Source: an uncultured Bacteroidales bacterium (GTDB taxonomy: Bacteria > Bacteroidota > Bacteroidia > Bacteroidales > Muribaculaceae). Taken from it: DNA of 45,417 nt. Of the stretch, positions 9,209 through 17,817 are shown in pieces (position 1 is the stretch's first letter; every line of letters starts with the position of its first letter). The notes under the pieces were generated by a model, which searched no databases, was not told the DNA's origin, and saw only the letters and a program-made list of their open reading frames with translations. The stretch spans positions 1 through 45,417 of the forward strand of contig UQDU01000015.1 in the NCBI GenBank assembly GCA_900539915.1, given 5' to 3'. The translations under genes and the position numbers were made by a program.

Positions 9209-10141
9209 ATGAAATATGCAGTCATAGGCACTGGAGGTATAGGCGGATACTATGGCGGCAAACTTGCCAAGAGCGGTCGTGACGTGCACTTCCTGTTTCA
9301 TAGTGACTATGACTTCGTGAAAAGCAACGGCCTGCAGGTGGATTCCTGTGACGGTTCGTTTCATATAGATAATGTCAATGCTTATACGTCGACTGCGGAT
9401 ATGCCTGCGGTCGACGTAATCATTATAGGGCTTAAGACCACCAACAACCATCTGTTGCCGTCGCTGCTGCGTCCGTTGATTGACAAGAGCGGAGATGGCA
9501 AGTCCCCTGTTGTATTGCTGATACAAAATGGTCTGGGAGTCGAAGAGGACGTGCAGAAGATGCTTCCGGATGCTCGGCTCATGGCTGGTCTGGCTTTCAT
9601 ATGCTCAGCCAAGCGCGGCCCGGGACATATTGACCATCAATGTTACGGCCATATCAACCTTGGCGACTATTCTGTCAACTCGGATGGCGATTGCCTTGCT
9701 CTCGTTGACGATTTAAACGATTCCGGCATCAAAGCACGCATGGTTGACTATGCCGAGGCGCGTTGGCGTAAGGCTGTCTGGAACATGCCGTTTAACGGTA
9801 TGACAGTCGCTCTCGGAGCGCAGACCGACGAGTTGTTGGGGCATCCGTCCACCCGTGAACTCATCCGCCGTCAGATGCTTGAAGTGATACATGCAGCACA
9901 TGCCTGTGGCGTTTCATCAATCCCCGAATCATTTGCCGACGATATGATTCGCAGCACCGATGAAATGACCCCGTACTCTCCGTCCATGAAACTTGACTAT
10001 GACTTCCATCGCCCCATGGAGATAGACTATCTGTATACCCGTCCGCTCTCCATGGCTCGCGAAGCCGCTGCCCCAATGGTATCCCTTGAAATGCTTGAGG
10101 CGCAACTCCGCTTCCTCCAAGAACATCACGGTAAAGTATAA
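9209..10141 (+). CDS. panE: 2-dehydropantoate 2-reductase (ketopantoate reductase family)
   Basis: Ketopantoate reductase makes pantoate with NADPH in the pantothenate/CoA pathway. The 310-residue protein has the N-terminal Rossmann motif GTGGIGGYYGGKLA (residues 7-20), the GLKTTNN segment where family members contact cofactor and substrate, LLIQNGLG, and a C-terminal ApbA helical domain with KAVWNMPFNG and PYSPSMKLDYDFHRPMEID. The track-length frame begins at a GTG inside typA (9194), but the ATG at 9209 gives the exact Rossmann start and is chosen. Spacing to typA is one base, indicating cotranscription. PanE paralogues acting on other 2-oxo acids exist, so the substrate is a family-level call. 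Confidence 0.88.
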   Translation: MKYAVIGTGGIGGYYGGKLAKSGRDVHFLFHSDYDFVKSNGLQVDSCDGSFHIDNVNAYTSTADMPAVDVIIIGLKTTNNHLLPSLLRPLIDKSGDGKSPVVLLIQNGLGVEEDVQKMLPDARLMAGLAFICSAKRGPGHIDHQCYGHINLGDYSVNSDGDCLALVDDLNDSGIKARMVDYAEARWRKAVWNMPFNGMTVALGAQTDELLGHPSTRELIRRQMLEVIHAAHACGVSSIPESFADDMIRSTDEMTPYSPSMKLDYDFHRPMEIDYLYTRPLSMAREAAAPMVSLEMLEAQLRFLQEHHGKV

Positions 10142-10189
10142 CATCAATAAATATGACCTCTCCGTTAGATTATTCTAAGAAGACTTCGC

Positions 10190-11224
10190 GTGATTATTCT
10201 CTTGACTGGATTGCTTACTCTGGTTGTGATAGTACAACATATAGATGATCTGACAGATTATTCTTTTGGCTGGAAAAAAATGGGGGTGGGTAAAATATTT
10301 TATTTCTATATGGCCTGGTTCTTTTTTAAATCAGGCACATTCCAAAAAAAGAGGTCTGTCAAAGAATCGTATAAAAAGACATGGTCACATCTGGTGGTGC
10401 CATACCTGTTCTTTTCTATCCTTAGCTGGCTGCTTTGGGCTCCGGGGTACTTTGAGAGCCACAACAACTCGTGGCACTGGCTTATGGGTGCGACACTAAT
10501 CCGCTTCTATTCATTGGGATATATACCTGATGATGGACCATTGTGGTTTATGGCGGCATTGATCGTGTGCCATTTCATATATCCGTTGCTTAATCAATCC
10601 AAAGCGAATAATTACATTATAGCAGTTGGTGCCTGGATTGCTGCCTCTCTATATTATGTGATATGGCATAGTTTGGAAGACTGTCCATATATATTCCTCC
10701 CGTTGCCCCAGGGCCTTATGGCATTGTCGTTGTATTCACTTGGTGCGCAGTGGCATGATGTCAAATGGAGCGGATGGTGTATTGCTGTTTCGGCATTGTT
10801 GTATTTTACGGTCCTGTGGTTTGATCTTCCGCTGACGCAGCTCTATCTTGCAGGTCTCAATGCTCCAGGCATATCATGGCTGATATCCATGCCGTTATGG
10901 TTGGGTGGGATCATATTATGCAATAGTGTCATAAAGCGGATGCCTGATTGGTTTTTCAAGGTGATTGACCTTGGGTATATCGGTCGTCATTCTATGACAT
11001 ATTATTGTGGCCATTTTATCATATTGACTTCATTGGTATATCTTTACGATAAAGGGTCCAGCTTGTTCGGCCTTCCGCTGGTATGGGCGATGCTTGTGTC
11101 CTGTGTGGTGATATTGCCGGTGGCCGACATATTGCTGAGGCGGTATCTGCCATGGGCTGTTGGGGTCAAGGGGCGTGTGCGCAAAGGCGTGGAGGTCGGT
11201 GCTGCCACCGATTCTCTGCCATGA
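10190..11224 (+). CDS. Acyltransferase-3-like membrane protein, probable N-terminal frameshift
   Basis: The open frame (344 codons from GTG 10190) encodes a multi-pass membrane protein resembling acyltransferase family 3, which O-acetylates or otherwise acylates surface sugars. It shows the first helix with the conserved His (VVIVQHI), a FYMAWFFFKSG segment, LVVPYLFF, a series of about ten hydrophobic helices, and a terminal IGRHSMTYYCGH. However, an ATG at 10153, 11 bases after panE, opens a different frame that encodes DYSLDW, the typical family N-terminus, and ends at 10248. The switch needed near 10208-10214 is +1. The gene is therefore either disrupted by a small indel or truncated at GTG. 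It is visibly richer in A and T than its neighbours. The acceptor is unknown. Confidence 0.7.
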   Translation: MIILLTGLLTLVVIVQHIDDLTDYSFGWKKMGVGKIFYFYMAWFFFKSGTFQKKRSVKESYKKTWSHLVVPYLFFSILSWLLWAPGYFESHNNSWHWLMGATLIRFYSLGYIPDDGPLWFMAALIVCHFIYPLLNQSKANNYIIAVGAWIAASLYYVIWHSLEDCPYIFLPLPQGLMALSLYSLGAQWHDVKWSGWCIAVSALLYFTVLWFDLPLTQLYLAGLNAPGISWLISMPLWLGGIILCNSVIKRMPDWFFKVIDLGYIGRHSMTYYCGHFIILTSLVYLYDKGSSLFGLPLVWAMLVSCVVILPVADILLRRYLPWAVGVKGRVRKGVEVGAATDSLP

Positions 11225-11232
11225 GTGCCAGC

Positions 11233-11256
11233 CTCTCACGCCCGGGAGCGTGAGAG
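11233..11256. terminator. Hairpin between convergent genes
   Basis: A 9-bp perfect stem (11233-11241 with 11248-11256) and a 6-base loop sit nine bases past the acyltransferase stop and overlap the last codons of the convergent minus-strand gene. There is no good T-run on either side, so terminator function is uncertain. Confidence 0.4.
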
Positions 11257-11547
11257 AGCTATGGTGGTGAAGAAGGTGGCGAGCATGCCGAAATAGGTGA
11301 GGAGTGCCATGGGGTCACAAAGATTTTCCATGTTGATGCCTTTTGTGATGTGGACAAACAGGGTCGTGGCTATGATGGCAGATATGATGTAGACCACCGT
11401 CATCAGTTTCCGTATCCATCCTACCGGTTTGCGGTCGGGTAGACGGTTCATAACTTTTCGGGTGAAATCCGGGTCTTGTGGACCTTCTGCGAGATTTGAT
11501 TTAAAGAGGTCACGCAGTCGGGCGTCTGTATTATCGTGGTGTTTCAT
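11236..11547 (-). CDS. Small two-helix membrane protein, probable anti-sigma factor
   Basis: The 103-residue protein has a soluble N-terminus of about 45 residues (ARLRDLFKSNL, then FTRKVMNRLPDRKP), followed by two predicted transmembrane helices (about residues 47-67 and 79-98) and a basic tail. It resembles DUF5056-type Bacteroidales proteins, which are typically encoded just after ECF sigma factors. Here it starts five bases after the sigma gene's stop. By position and topology (cytosolic N-terminal segment, membrane anchor) it is the likely anti-sigma factor. It lacks a recognisable zinc-binding HxxxCxxC anti-sigma motif, so the role is inference from context. Confidence 0.65.
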   Translation of the reverse strand: MKHHDNTDARLRDLFKSNLAEGPQDPDFTRKVMNRLPDRKPVGWIRKLMTVVYIISAIIATTLFVHITKGINMENLCDPMALLTYFGMLATFFTTIALSRSRA

Positions 11548-11552
11548 AGATC

Positions 11553-12074
11553 TTATGGATGTTGGAGTATCTGTTTTAATACCGTCCTTGCCCGTTGCAG
11601 ATGGCTTTTGACGGTGTTTTCAGGCATATTAGTTATGGCTGCTATCTTTTTGATGGGCAGGTCGCGGTAGTAGAATAACAACACTACCGCTCGCTGTGTT
11701 TCGCTGAGATAGCGCAGGGCTACGTTCAGGTCCATCCGTGCATCGATGCCACGGAGCGGTTCAGCACCGGCCTCGGGTATCTCTTCCGTGGAAACTTCCG
11801 TATGGGAGGCTCGGGCGTGGCTGCGGAACTCATTGAGTCCGATGGCAAACAGCCATGTAGAGAAGCGTCCGCTCCCCATCCATGACTTTAGCCCTCGCCA
11901 TGCCTTGATGAAAGTTTCCTGGGCCAGGTCTGCGGCAAGGATTTCATCGCCGCACATCCCGGTGAGAAACCTCAGCAGGGGCTGATGGTATTCGTCAACC
12001 AGTCGGGCAAAGGCGCGTCGGTCGTCAAAACCTACACACCTTGCCACGAGAGATATTTCCTCGAGACGTGTCAT
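11553..12074 (-). CDS. ECF-subfamily RNA polymerase sigma factor
   Basis: The 173-residue protein has sigma region 2 (AFARLVDEYHQPLLRFLTGM, then LAADLAQETFIKAWRGL, then GRFSTWLFAIGLNEFRSHAR) and region 4 (LRYLSETQRAVVLLFYYRDLPIKKIAAITNMPENTVKSHLQRAR), joined by a short linker, the standard group 4 layout without regions 1 or 3. It should direct RNA polymerase to a specific set of promoters in response to an envelope signal. Its ATG overlaps the stop of the upstream membrane-protein gene by four bases (ATGA), and the putative anti-sigma gene follows after five bases. The regulon cannot be read from this window. Confidence 0.93.
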   Translation of the reverse strand: MTRLEEISLVARCVGFDDRRAFARLVDEYHQPLLRFLTGMCGDEILAADLAQETFIKAWRGLKSWMGSGRFSTWLFAIGLNEFRSHARASHTEVSTEEIPEAGAEPLRGIDARMDLNVALRYLSETQRAVVLLFYYRDLPIKKIAAITNMPENTVKSHLQRARTVLKQILQHP

Positions 12075-12688
12075 TGACGGTCTTCCTTCTCAAGACGGTA
12101 AGCGGTCAATTTAGCGGCACCAATGAGGATGGGCACACATCCGATGGCTACACCTACTTTCCATGCATCCACGCATATGAAGAAGATGATTACGCCTAAT
12201 CCGAGAGCCAGCAGATATGAGGAAGAGCGTAGGGGTGATCTCATGTTGCGCTCAAACACTGTAGGAGGCAGCGGATAGTTGTTGTCGATGGCTTTGGAGA
12301 CAAGTGCATAACGTTGGCGGCGTTCATTGGCGCGGTATGCGCAAATGACCCATATTATAGCAACAAGAGCTATGAAAGGCATGAAATAAATGCCTAAAAC
12401 ACCGAGAATCGGCACTATGTCAATATCACTACCATTAAAGTCAAGTCCGTCCAGCAGACCGTTCTTGAAGTCTTCGGCAGATGTTGAGCCGTTGTCATTT
12501 GAAAAGGTGACTTCCTCAACGGTGGTTTCGTCTTGTGTGTCGCCTGGATTGCCGTCGCGGAGGTCTGACAGGGCTTTCTCTAAGGCCTGGTCAGCAGAGT
12601 CCGTCGGGGCTTTGGCGGCCAGTGAGTATGAGGGTAACGCGGTGAAGGCTAATATCGCCAGGATGAGGGAGAATACTGTACGTTTCAT
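12071..12688 (-). CDS. DUF6249-like membrane protein encoded upstream of an ECF sigma factor
   Basis: The 205-residue protein has a signal peptide (residues 1-25, ending SLAA), an acidic low-complexity stretch rich in D, E, T and S (about 27-80), a transmembrane segment (about 93-118), a short basic loop (YRANERRQRYALVSKAI) and one or two further hydrophobic segments near the C-terminus. The pattern matches DUF6249-type proteins that accompany sigma/anti-sigma pairs in Bacteroidales. The frame extends upstream to 12766, but ATG 12688 gives a proper signal peptide (MKRTVFSLILAILAF) and is preferred. It overlaps the sigma gene by four bases. A sensory or sigma-control role is inference from the arrangement. 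Confidence 0.75.
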   Translation of the reverse strand: MKRTVFSLILAILAFTALPSYSLAAKAPTDSADQALEKALSDLRDGNPGDTQDETTVEEVTFSNDNGSTSAEDFKNGLLDGLDFNGSDIDIVPILGVLGIYFMPFIALVAIIWVICAYRANERRQRYALVSKAIDNNYPLPPTVFERNMRSPLRSSSYLLALGLGVIIFFICVDAWKVGVAIGCVPILIGAAKLTAYRLEKEDRQ

Positions 12689-12781
12689 ATGATTTGTTTG
12701 ATGTTTTAGAAGTTGAAGTATTTTGTTTTCATACGTTAGACGCATGTATGTCTCCGCAGGTTGCACTCGCTTTCAAAAAAA

Positions 12782-15700
12782 TCACTGCCGTTTGCGCCGT
12801 GGCATCAGTTTCTCTTCAAGCCACTGGAACACTACGAATAGCACCGGCACGAGAAACAGCAACGCCAGCACTCCTATGGCCATGCCTCCGCAGGTGCCTA
12901 TGCCTATGGATTTATTTCCGTTGGCACCTACGCCCGACGCAAACGCCATCGGGAGCATGCCGAATATGAGGGTCAGCGATGTCATCAGGATAGGACGCAG
13001 ACGCACTCTTGCCGCCGACAGAGCCGCGGCCACTATGCTCATGCCGGCGCGGCGACGCTCGGAGGCGTATTCGGTGAGCAGAATCGCGGTTTTAGCCAGC
13101 ATGCCTATGAGCATGAGCAATCCTACTTGCAGATATATATTGTTTTCGAGTCCTGAAAGGTTGGCAAACAGCAGACTGCCGGCGAGTCCGAACGGCACTG
13201 AAACTATGACGGCTATCGGGATGAACAGGCTTTCGTAGAGCGAACACAGGATAAGGTAGATGAACACCACGCAGATGACGAAGATGGTCAGCGTATCGGC
13301 TCCCGATGAAGCTTCCTCGCGAGCCATGCCGCTGAACTCAAAGCCGTAGCCCATGGGGAGGGTCTGCGATGCAACTTCCTTGACGGCGGCAATAGCCTGC
13401 CCGGAGCTGTAGCCGCGTGCTGCATTGCCGTTGACGCGGATGGCGGGAAACAGGTTGAATCGTGACAGCGATTCGGTGCCGAATACGCGCTCTACGGTGA
13501 TGTACTGGCTGATGGGCGACATTTCTCCGTCGGCATTGCGTACAAACATGCTTGAAAGTGCGTGGGTGTCAAGGCGGAATTCCGGCGAGGCTTGTACCAT
13601 GACTCGGTAGAGCTTGGAGAATTTGTTGAGGTTGGAGGCATAGCTGCCGCCGATGTAGCCCGACAGGGCGTCAAGCACATCGGACGGCGACACGCCGTTG
13701 CGCTTGCATGCAGCCGCATCCACTTCTACTGAATATTGCGGATACTTTGTGTCAAATGATGTTGTGGCGCGCGAAATCTCGGGCCGCTTGTTGAGCTGCT
13801 CGAGAAAGTTGAATGTTATCTCCTTAAGATTCTCCACTTCGCCTCCGTTATGGTCCTGCACATACAGCTCGAAACCGTTTGTCGCGCCGTAGCCGGGAAT
13901 CATGCCGCGTGTGAATACCTGTATCTTTGCTGATGTGATGTCGGCGGTGCGTCGGTATATCTCTGCTATGACGGCCTGTATGTCGTCATCTTTGCCGGTG
14001 CGGTATTTCCAGTTCTTCAATCGTATGTCGAAAGTGCCGGCAGTCACGCTCTGGCCTGTTATGGAGCCGAATCCGGCTGTGCGCGAGTAGATTTCAATCT
14101 GCGGTATGTCACGCACACGGCGGTCTATCTCTTCCATCATTTTCATGGTGGTGGAGAGGTTGGTGCCGGGAGGCATCTGCACGTCGATATTGACCGAACT
14201 CATGTCCTCGGCAGGTACCAGGCCTGTCTTGGTGTTGGTGAGCAGCCACGCAAGTCCGCATGATGCTATGATGACGAGCAGCCCGGTCAGCCATTTGTGG
14301 CGCAGCATCCATGCCACTCCGCGTACGTATCTGGAGCTCAGGCGCAGGAATATGCGGTCAAATCCGTCATGGAAGCGTGTGGAGAAACTGCGTTTGCCCA
14401 CATCTGTTTTCTCTCCGTGGGGTGTCAGTATCAGGGCACAAAGAGCCGGAGAGAGTGTCATGGCGTTGATGAGCGATATGCCCACGGCCACGGCCATGGT
14501 CAGACCGAATTGCCGATAGAATACTCCCGTGGTGCCGCCCATGAAACTCACAGGGATAAACACGGCCATGAATACGAATGTCGTGGTCACGAGGGCTGTG
14601 GCTATGTCTTTCATCGCTCCGATAGTGGCACGGTAGGGTGAGCGTTCACCGGCGTCAAATCGTGCCTGGACGGCTTCAACGACCACTATGGCGTCGTCCA
14701 CTACCGTGCCTATCACCAGCACGAGGGCAAACAGCGTGATCATGTTGATGGAGAATCCGGCTATATGCAGAAACGCAAATGTGCCTATCAGCGACACTAT
14801 GATACCTATCAGCGGAATAAACGTGGAGCGGAAACTCTGCAAAAATACATAGACTACCAGGATTACCAATATGATGGCCTCTATGAGTGTCTGCACGACC
14901 TTGCTTATTGAAGCGTCAAGGAAATCCTTGGTGCTCATAAGGCTCACGAGTTTAAGCCCGGAGGGGAGGGTGGATGATATGTCCTCCATCACTTTGTCGA
15001 CTTCGGTGATGATTTCGTTGGCATTGGACCCGGCAGTCTGGGAGATGGAGGCTGTAGTACCCGGATGGCCGTTGACACGTCCGGCGAAATCATATCCTCG
15101 TTGTCCCAGTTCTATCCTTGCCACATCCTTGAGACGCAATACCGTGCCGTCTTTGCCGGCACGTATCACCAAGTTCTCAAATTCATTGACTTCTTCATAT
15201 CGTCCGCGGTATTTCAGCACGTAGCGGAATGTGTTGTCGGAGTCTGCGCCTAATGTACCTGTGGCTTTCTCAAGGTTTTGCTCGTCAAGCACCTGGCGTA
15301 TGTCCGCCGGAACGAGGCCGTAGGATGCCATCTTGGCCGGGTCAAGCCATATGCGCATCGAGTAGTCGGCGCCCCTGACATCCACTTCGCCTACGCCCGA
15401 TACACGTGACAGGCGAGGCTCTATGTTTATCTTCATGTAGTTGTTGATAAACTTCTCGTCGTAGCTGTTGTCGGGGCTGTAGAGGGCTATGGTCTTTATG
15501 CGGCTTGTCTGGCGTTTGCCCACGTTCACTCCGCTGCGTGTGACCTCGGCCGGCAGCAGTCCCTGTGCTGAGGCTATGCGGTTTTGTACATTGACCATGG
15601 CTATGTCGCCGTCGGTGCCTTGGCGGAAATAGATCTGTATGTTGGCCATGCCGCTGTTGGTGGCGGTCGATACCATATACATCATGTCCTCCACGCCGTT

Positions 15701-15910
15701 GATGGCCTCTTCCAGCGGCACTATGACACTTTTCTGCACGGTCTCTGCGTTGGCTCCGGTGTAGCTTGCCCGGACGCTGATGGTGGGTGGAGCTATCTCT
15801 GGAAACTGTTCCATGGGGAGCTGTGACAGCGATATGATGCCGAGTATGACTATCGCCACAGAGATTACGGCTGAGAAGATGGGACGGTCGATGAATATGC
15901 GTGAGTTCAT
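12782..15910 (-). CDS. RND-family (HAE1/AcrB-like) inner-membrane efflux pump
   Basis: The 1042-residue protein has the full RND layout: an N-terminal membrane helix, porter/docking domain, helices 2-6, a second large periplasmic domain and helices 8-12. The start MNSRIFIDRPIFSAVI and the porter sequence are typical of the hydrophobe/amphiphile exporters (AcrB, MexB). The proton-relay Asp pair is present at D405-D406 in helix 4 (GTVVDDAIVVVEA). It should trap drugs or lipids in the periplasm and need a membrane-fusion protein and a TolC-type channel. Neither is encoded next to it: the downstream gene (93 bases away) is the DUF6249-like protein and the upstream gene is a divergent lipoprotein. 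The substrate is unknown. Confidence 0.95.
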   Translation of the reverse strand: MNSRIFIDRPIFSAVISVAIVILGIISLSQLPMEQFPEIAPPTISVRASYTGANAETVQKSVIVPLEEAINGVEDMMYMVSTATNSGMANIQIYFRQGTDGDIAMVNVQNRIASAQGLLPAEVTRSGVNVGKRQTSRIKTIALYSPDNSYDEKFINNYMKINIEPRLSRVSGVGEVDVRGADYSMRIWLDPAKMASYGLVPADIRQVLDEQNLEKATGTLGADSDNTFRYVLKYRGRYEEVNEFENLVIRAGKDGTVLRLKDVARIELGQRGYDFAGRVNGHPGTTASISQTAGSNANEIITEVDKVMEDISSTLPSGLKLVSLMSTKDFLDASISKVVQTLIEAIILVILVVYVFLQSFRSTFIPLIGIIVSLIGTFAFLHIAGFSINMITLFALVLVIGTVVDDAIVVVEAVQARFDAGERSPYRATIGAMKDIATALVTTTFVFMAVFIPVSFMGGTTGVFYRQFGLTMAVAVGISLINAMTLSPALCALILTPHGEKTDVGKRSFSTRFHDGFDRIFLRLSSRYVRGVAWMLRHKWLTGLLVIIASCGLAWLLTNTKTGLVPAEDMSSVNIDVQMPPGTNLSTTMKMMEEIDRRVRDIPQIEIYSRTAGFGSITGQSVTAGTFDIRLKNWKYRTGKDDDIQAVIAEIYRRTADITSAKIQVFTRGMIPGYGATNGFELYVQDHNGGEVENLKEITFNFLEQLNKRPEISRATTSFDTKYPQYSVEVDAAACKRNGVSPSDVLDALSGYIGGSYASNLNKFSKLYRVMVQASPEFRLDTHALSSMFVRNADGEMSPISQYITVERVFGTESLSRFNLFPAIRVNGNAARGYSSGQAIAAVKEVASQTLPMGYGFEFSGMAREEASSGADTLTIFVICVVFIYLILCSLYESLFIPIAVIVSVPFGLAGSLLFANLSGLENNIYLQVGLLMLIGMLAKTAILLTEYASERRRAGMSIVAAALSAARVRLRPILMTSLTLIFGMLPMAFASGVGANGNKSIGIGTCGGMAIGVLALLFLVPVLFVVFQWLEEKLMPRRKRQ

Positions 15911-16030
15911 GGGACGTGATGAATTGTGCTATACAAATTTACTGAAATGCTGTTATTTTGTTAGACGGCTTAAACCAAAAAGGTTTATATTTGTCCTATA
16001 TTTAAATGACTTTTAACCATCATAAAACAT

Positions 16031-16462
16031 ATGCTTAAAAAGATTCAGACTTTTACTACGCGACGCGGCTTGCGGCTTAAGGCTATTCTGGTAGCCGTAG
16101 TTGCTCTGCTGGGCACGACAATGGTGTCATGCGGCGATGAACCCGACGGACCTCCTATCTCAGGTGGCTATTATGATACCTATTATCTTGAAGGCTATTA
16201 CGAAGGGCAGTATCGTGACGGTGCGGTGCTCGCATGGATGTTCTATTCTGACGGCAGCGGCTACAACCGCTGGGTCAATGTGCCTTCCGAGCCTTATAGC
16301 AACACATTCCGTGACCACTATATCCGTGGCGGCAGTTTGTACATCTGGTGGGATGGTGACCGTGACTACACCTATGCCGGCCAGATAGAACTTGGCTACG
16401 GCAACTATTTCAATGCACAGCTTGTGCCTAATTATCCCTGGATAAGTTTCTACCGTCAGTAA
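16031..16462 (+). CDS. Small Tyr/Gly-rich lipoprotein, function unknown
   Basis: The 143-residue product has a long basic N-terminus, a hydrophobic segment and the lipobox TMVSC (lipid Cys at about residue 34), so it should be an outer- or inner-membrane lipoprotein of about 110 mature residues. The mature part is rich in Tyr, Gly, Trp and Asp with predicted beta strands (YLEGYYEGQYRDG, LAWMFYSDGSGYNRW, LYIWWDGDRDYTYAGQIELGYG), resembling small lipocalin-like or META-like Bacteroidales lipoproteins, but I cannot name a family. A TATATTTG box (15986-15993) lies 37 bases upstream without a well-spaced -33 partner. The gene is divergent from the RND pump; a shared role is possible but not shown. 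Confidence 0.75.
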   Translation: MLKKIQTFTTRRGLRLKAILVAVVALLGTTMVSCGDEPDGPPISGGYYDTYYLEGYYEGQYRDGAVLAWMFYSDGSGYNRWVNVPSEPYSNTFRDHYIRGGSLYIWWDGDRDYTYAGQIELGYGNYFNAQLVPNYPWISFYRQ

Positions 16463-16500
16463 CAGTGAGTACCACGGGCGCTCATGTGTGGATAAACTAA

Positions 16501-16532
16501 AGGCGGCTGATTCAATTTTGAATCAGCCGCCT
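16501..16532 (-). terminator. Strong terminator of the initiator tRNA, probably bidirectional
   Basis: A perfect 15-bp stem (16501-16515 with 16518-16532) begins six bases past the tRNA 3' end on the minus strand and is followed there by TTTAGTTT. It also lies 38 bases past the stop of the plus-strand lipoprotein gene and could serve both. Confidence 0.85.
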
Positions 16533-16537
16533 TGGCT

Positions 16538-16612
<75 letters not shown>

Positions 16613-16626
16613 ATGTTTTGTGAGTG

Positions 16627-16658
16627 CAAAGGTAGCATGTTTTTGGGCTTATGTCAAT
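16627..16658 (-). promoter_or_regulatory. Promoter of the initiator tRNA
   Basis: On the minus strand TACCTTTG (complement of 16627-16634) is a perfect -7 box, and ATTG (complement of 16655-16658) lies 20 bases upstream as a one-mismatch -33 box. The tRNA 5' end is 14 bases downstream of the -7 box. Confidence 0.7.
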
Positions 16659-16678
16659 AGATTTCGGGTTAAATCATG

Positions 16679-17785
16679 TTAATTGGTGGCTGTGGAGTCA
16701 GGAATTGATGTGTTTTCCTTGGCTTCTTTCTGCTTCTGGCGGTATTGTGCTATGCAGTTATTGACATCGGCTACCAACTCGTCGCCCTGCTTGTCGCGGC
16801 TGACGATGGTGCCGTCAGGATCTATAAGGATGATGCACGGTATGCCTGAAATGCCGTAGATGTCGGTGGGTATCTTTTGTGCATCGATGATGCAGGGCCA
16901 TTTGATGCCGAGCTCGTCGATGGCTTTGAGGGTTGCGGCGGGCTCGTCCCATACGGCTACGCCTACCACGTTGAGATCTTTGTCTTTATACTTGTCATAG
17001 AGTCCCTTGATGACAGGAATCTCACGTCGGCAGGGACCGCACCAGCTTGCCCAGAAGTCCACGAGGGTGAATTTGCCGTCCTTGCCTACAAACTGGCTCA
17101 GTCGGGTGGCTACACTGTCGTTTTTGACTTCGAAGTCTTTGTATTTGCTTCCCACGCTTGTCTGGGCCTTCTTTTCAAGGGCTGCGCGGAGGTCTTTGAT
17201 GCGCTGGAATGATACCATAAACGGATAAATCTTGAGTTGCTCGTCGAGTTCGGAGAGGTCCATGCGATATGCCCGGTCGAGGAAGTAGAGATAGCCTACG
17301 GGGTTCTCGGCGTTCTGCATGACGATTTCCTTCTCTATATTATCATAAACGTTGTTGAGCGAGTCAAGTTTAACCCTGCCTATGGAATCTTCGGGCAGGT
17401 TATTGGCCTGCATGGCCACGCTGTCAAGCCGTGCGCCGGCCTTGATGAGGATGTCGTTGAGTGGTGTGCCGGTGAGTTTGCCGGTGGAATCAGGCATGAT
17501 GTTGCCCTGCTCTACGATGACACTGCCGTAGCGTTGGCCGTCTACGATGATTCGGGCAAGATAGGCCTTGTCGACCGTCCCCTTGAAGACTATGGAGTCG
17601 TTGGTGACTACGGTGCTGTCCATTTTGTCGCCGTTGTCATAGTCAATCAGATATGCTACGGTGCCGTTCATATCCTGTCCGGGAAGCGGAATTGTGATTT
17701 CATACGAGCCATTTGATTTTTCGGCGCATGCGCTGAGCATCATTGCGCCTACCATGGCCATGGCGGAGATTTTCAATGATTTCAT
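16679..17785 (-). CDS. TlpA-like thiol-disulfide lipoprotein with DUF4369 domain
   Basis: The 368-residue protein carries a lipoprotein signal (lipobox MLSAC, lipid Cys20), a DUF4369-type N-terminal beta domain (about 25-110), a helical linker, and a C-terminal thioredoxin domain (about 213-350). Its active site is W-A-S-W-C249-G-P-C252, and a cis-Pro loop (SGIPCIILIDPDG) is present. It should act as a periplasmic, membrane-tethered thiol oxidoreductase of the TlpA/ResA type, a very common Bacteroidales family. Partner proteins are not evident. It starts 32 bases after the metallo-beta-lactamase-fold gene and is probably the last gene of that run. A second homologue in this window (27383-28474) lacks the cysteines. 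Confidence 0.92.
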   Translation of the reverse strand: MKSLKISAMAMVGAMMLSACAEKSNGSYEITIPLPGQDMNGTVAYLIDYDNGDKMDSTVVTNDSIVFKGTVDKAYLARIIVDGQRYGSVIVEQGNIMPDSTGKLTGTPLNDILIKAGARLDSVAMQANNLPEDSIGRVKLDSLNNVYDNIEKEIVMQNAENPVGYLYFLDRAYRMDLSELDEQLKIYPFMVSFQRIKDLRAALEKKAQTSVGSKYKDFEVKNDSVATRLSQFVGKDGKFTLVDFWASWCGPCRREIPVIKGLYDKYKDKDLNVVGVAVWDEPAATLKAIDELGIKWPCIIDAQKIPTDIYGISGIPCIILIDPDGTIVSRDKQGDELVADVNNCIAQYRQKQKEAKENTSIPDSTATN

Positions 17786-17817
17786 TATGGAATATAGGTT
17801 TATAGGTGGTTGGTATT

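Noticed and set aside
15986..15993. TATATTTG as a promoter of the small lipoprotein gene
   Set aside because: The -7 match is good, but the nearest TTTG is 25 bases upstream, outside the usual spacing, so it is mentioned only in the gene entry.
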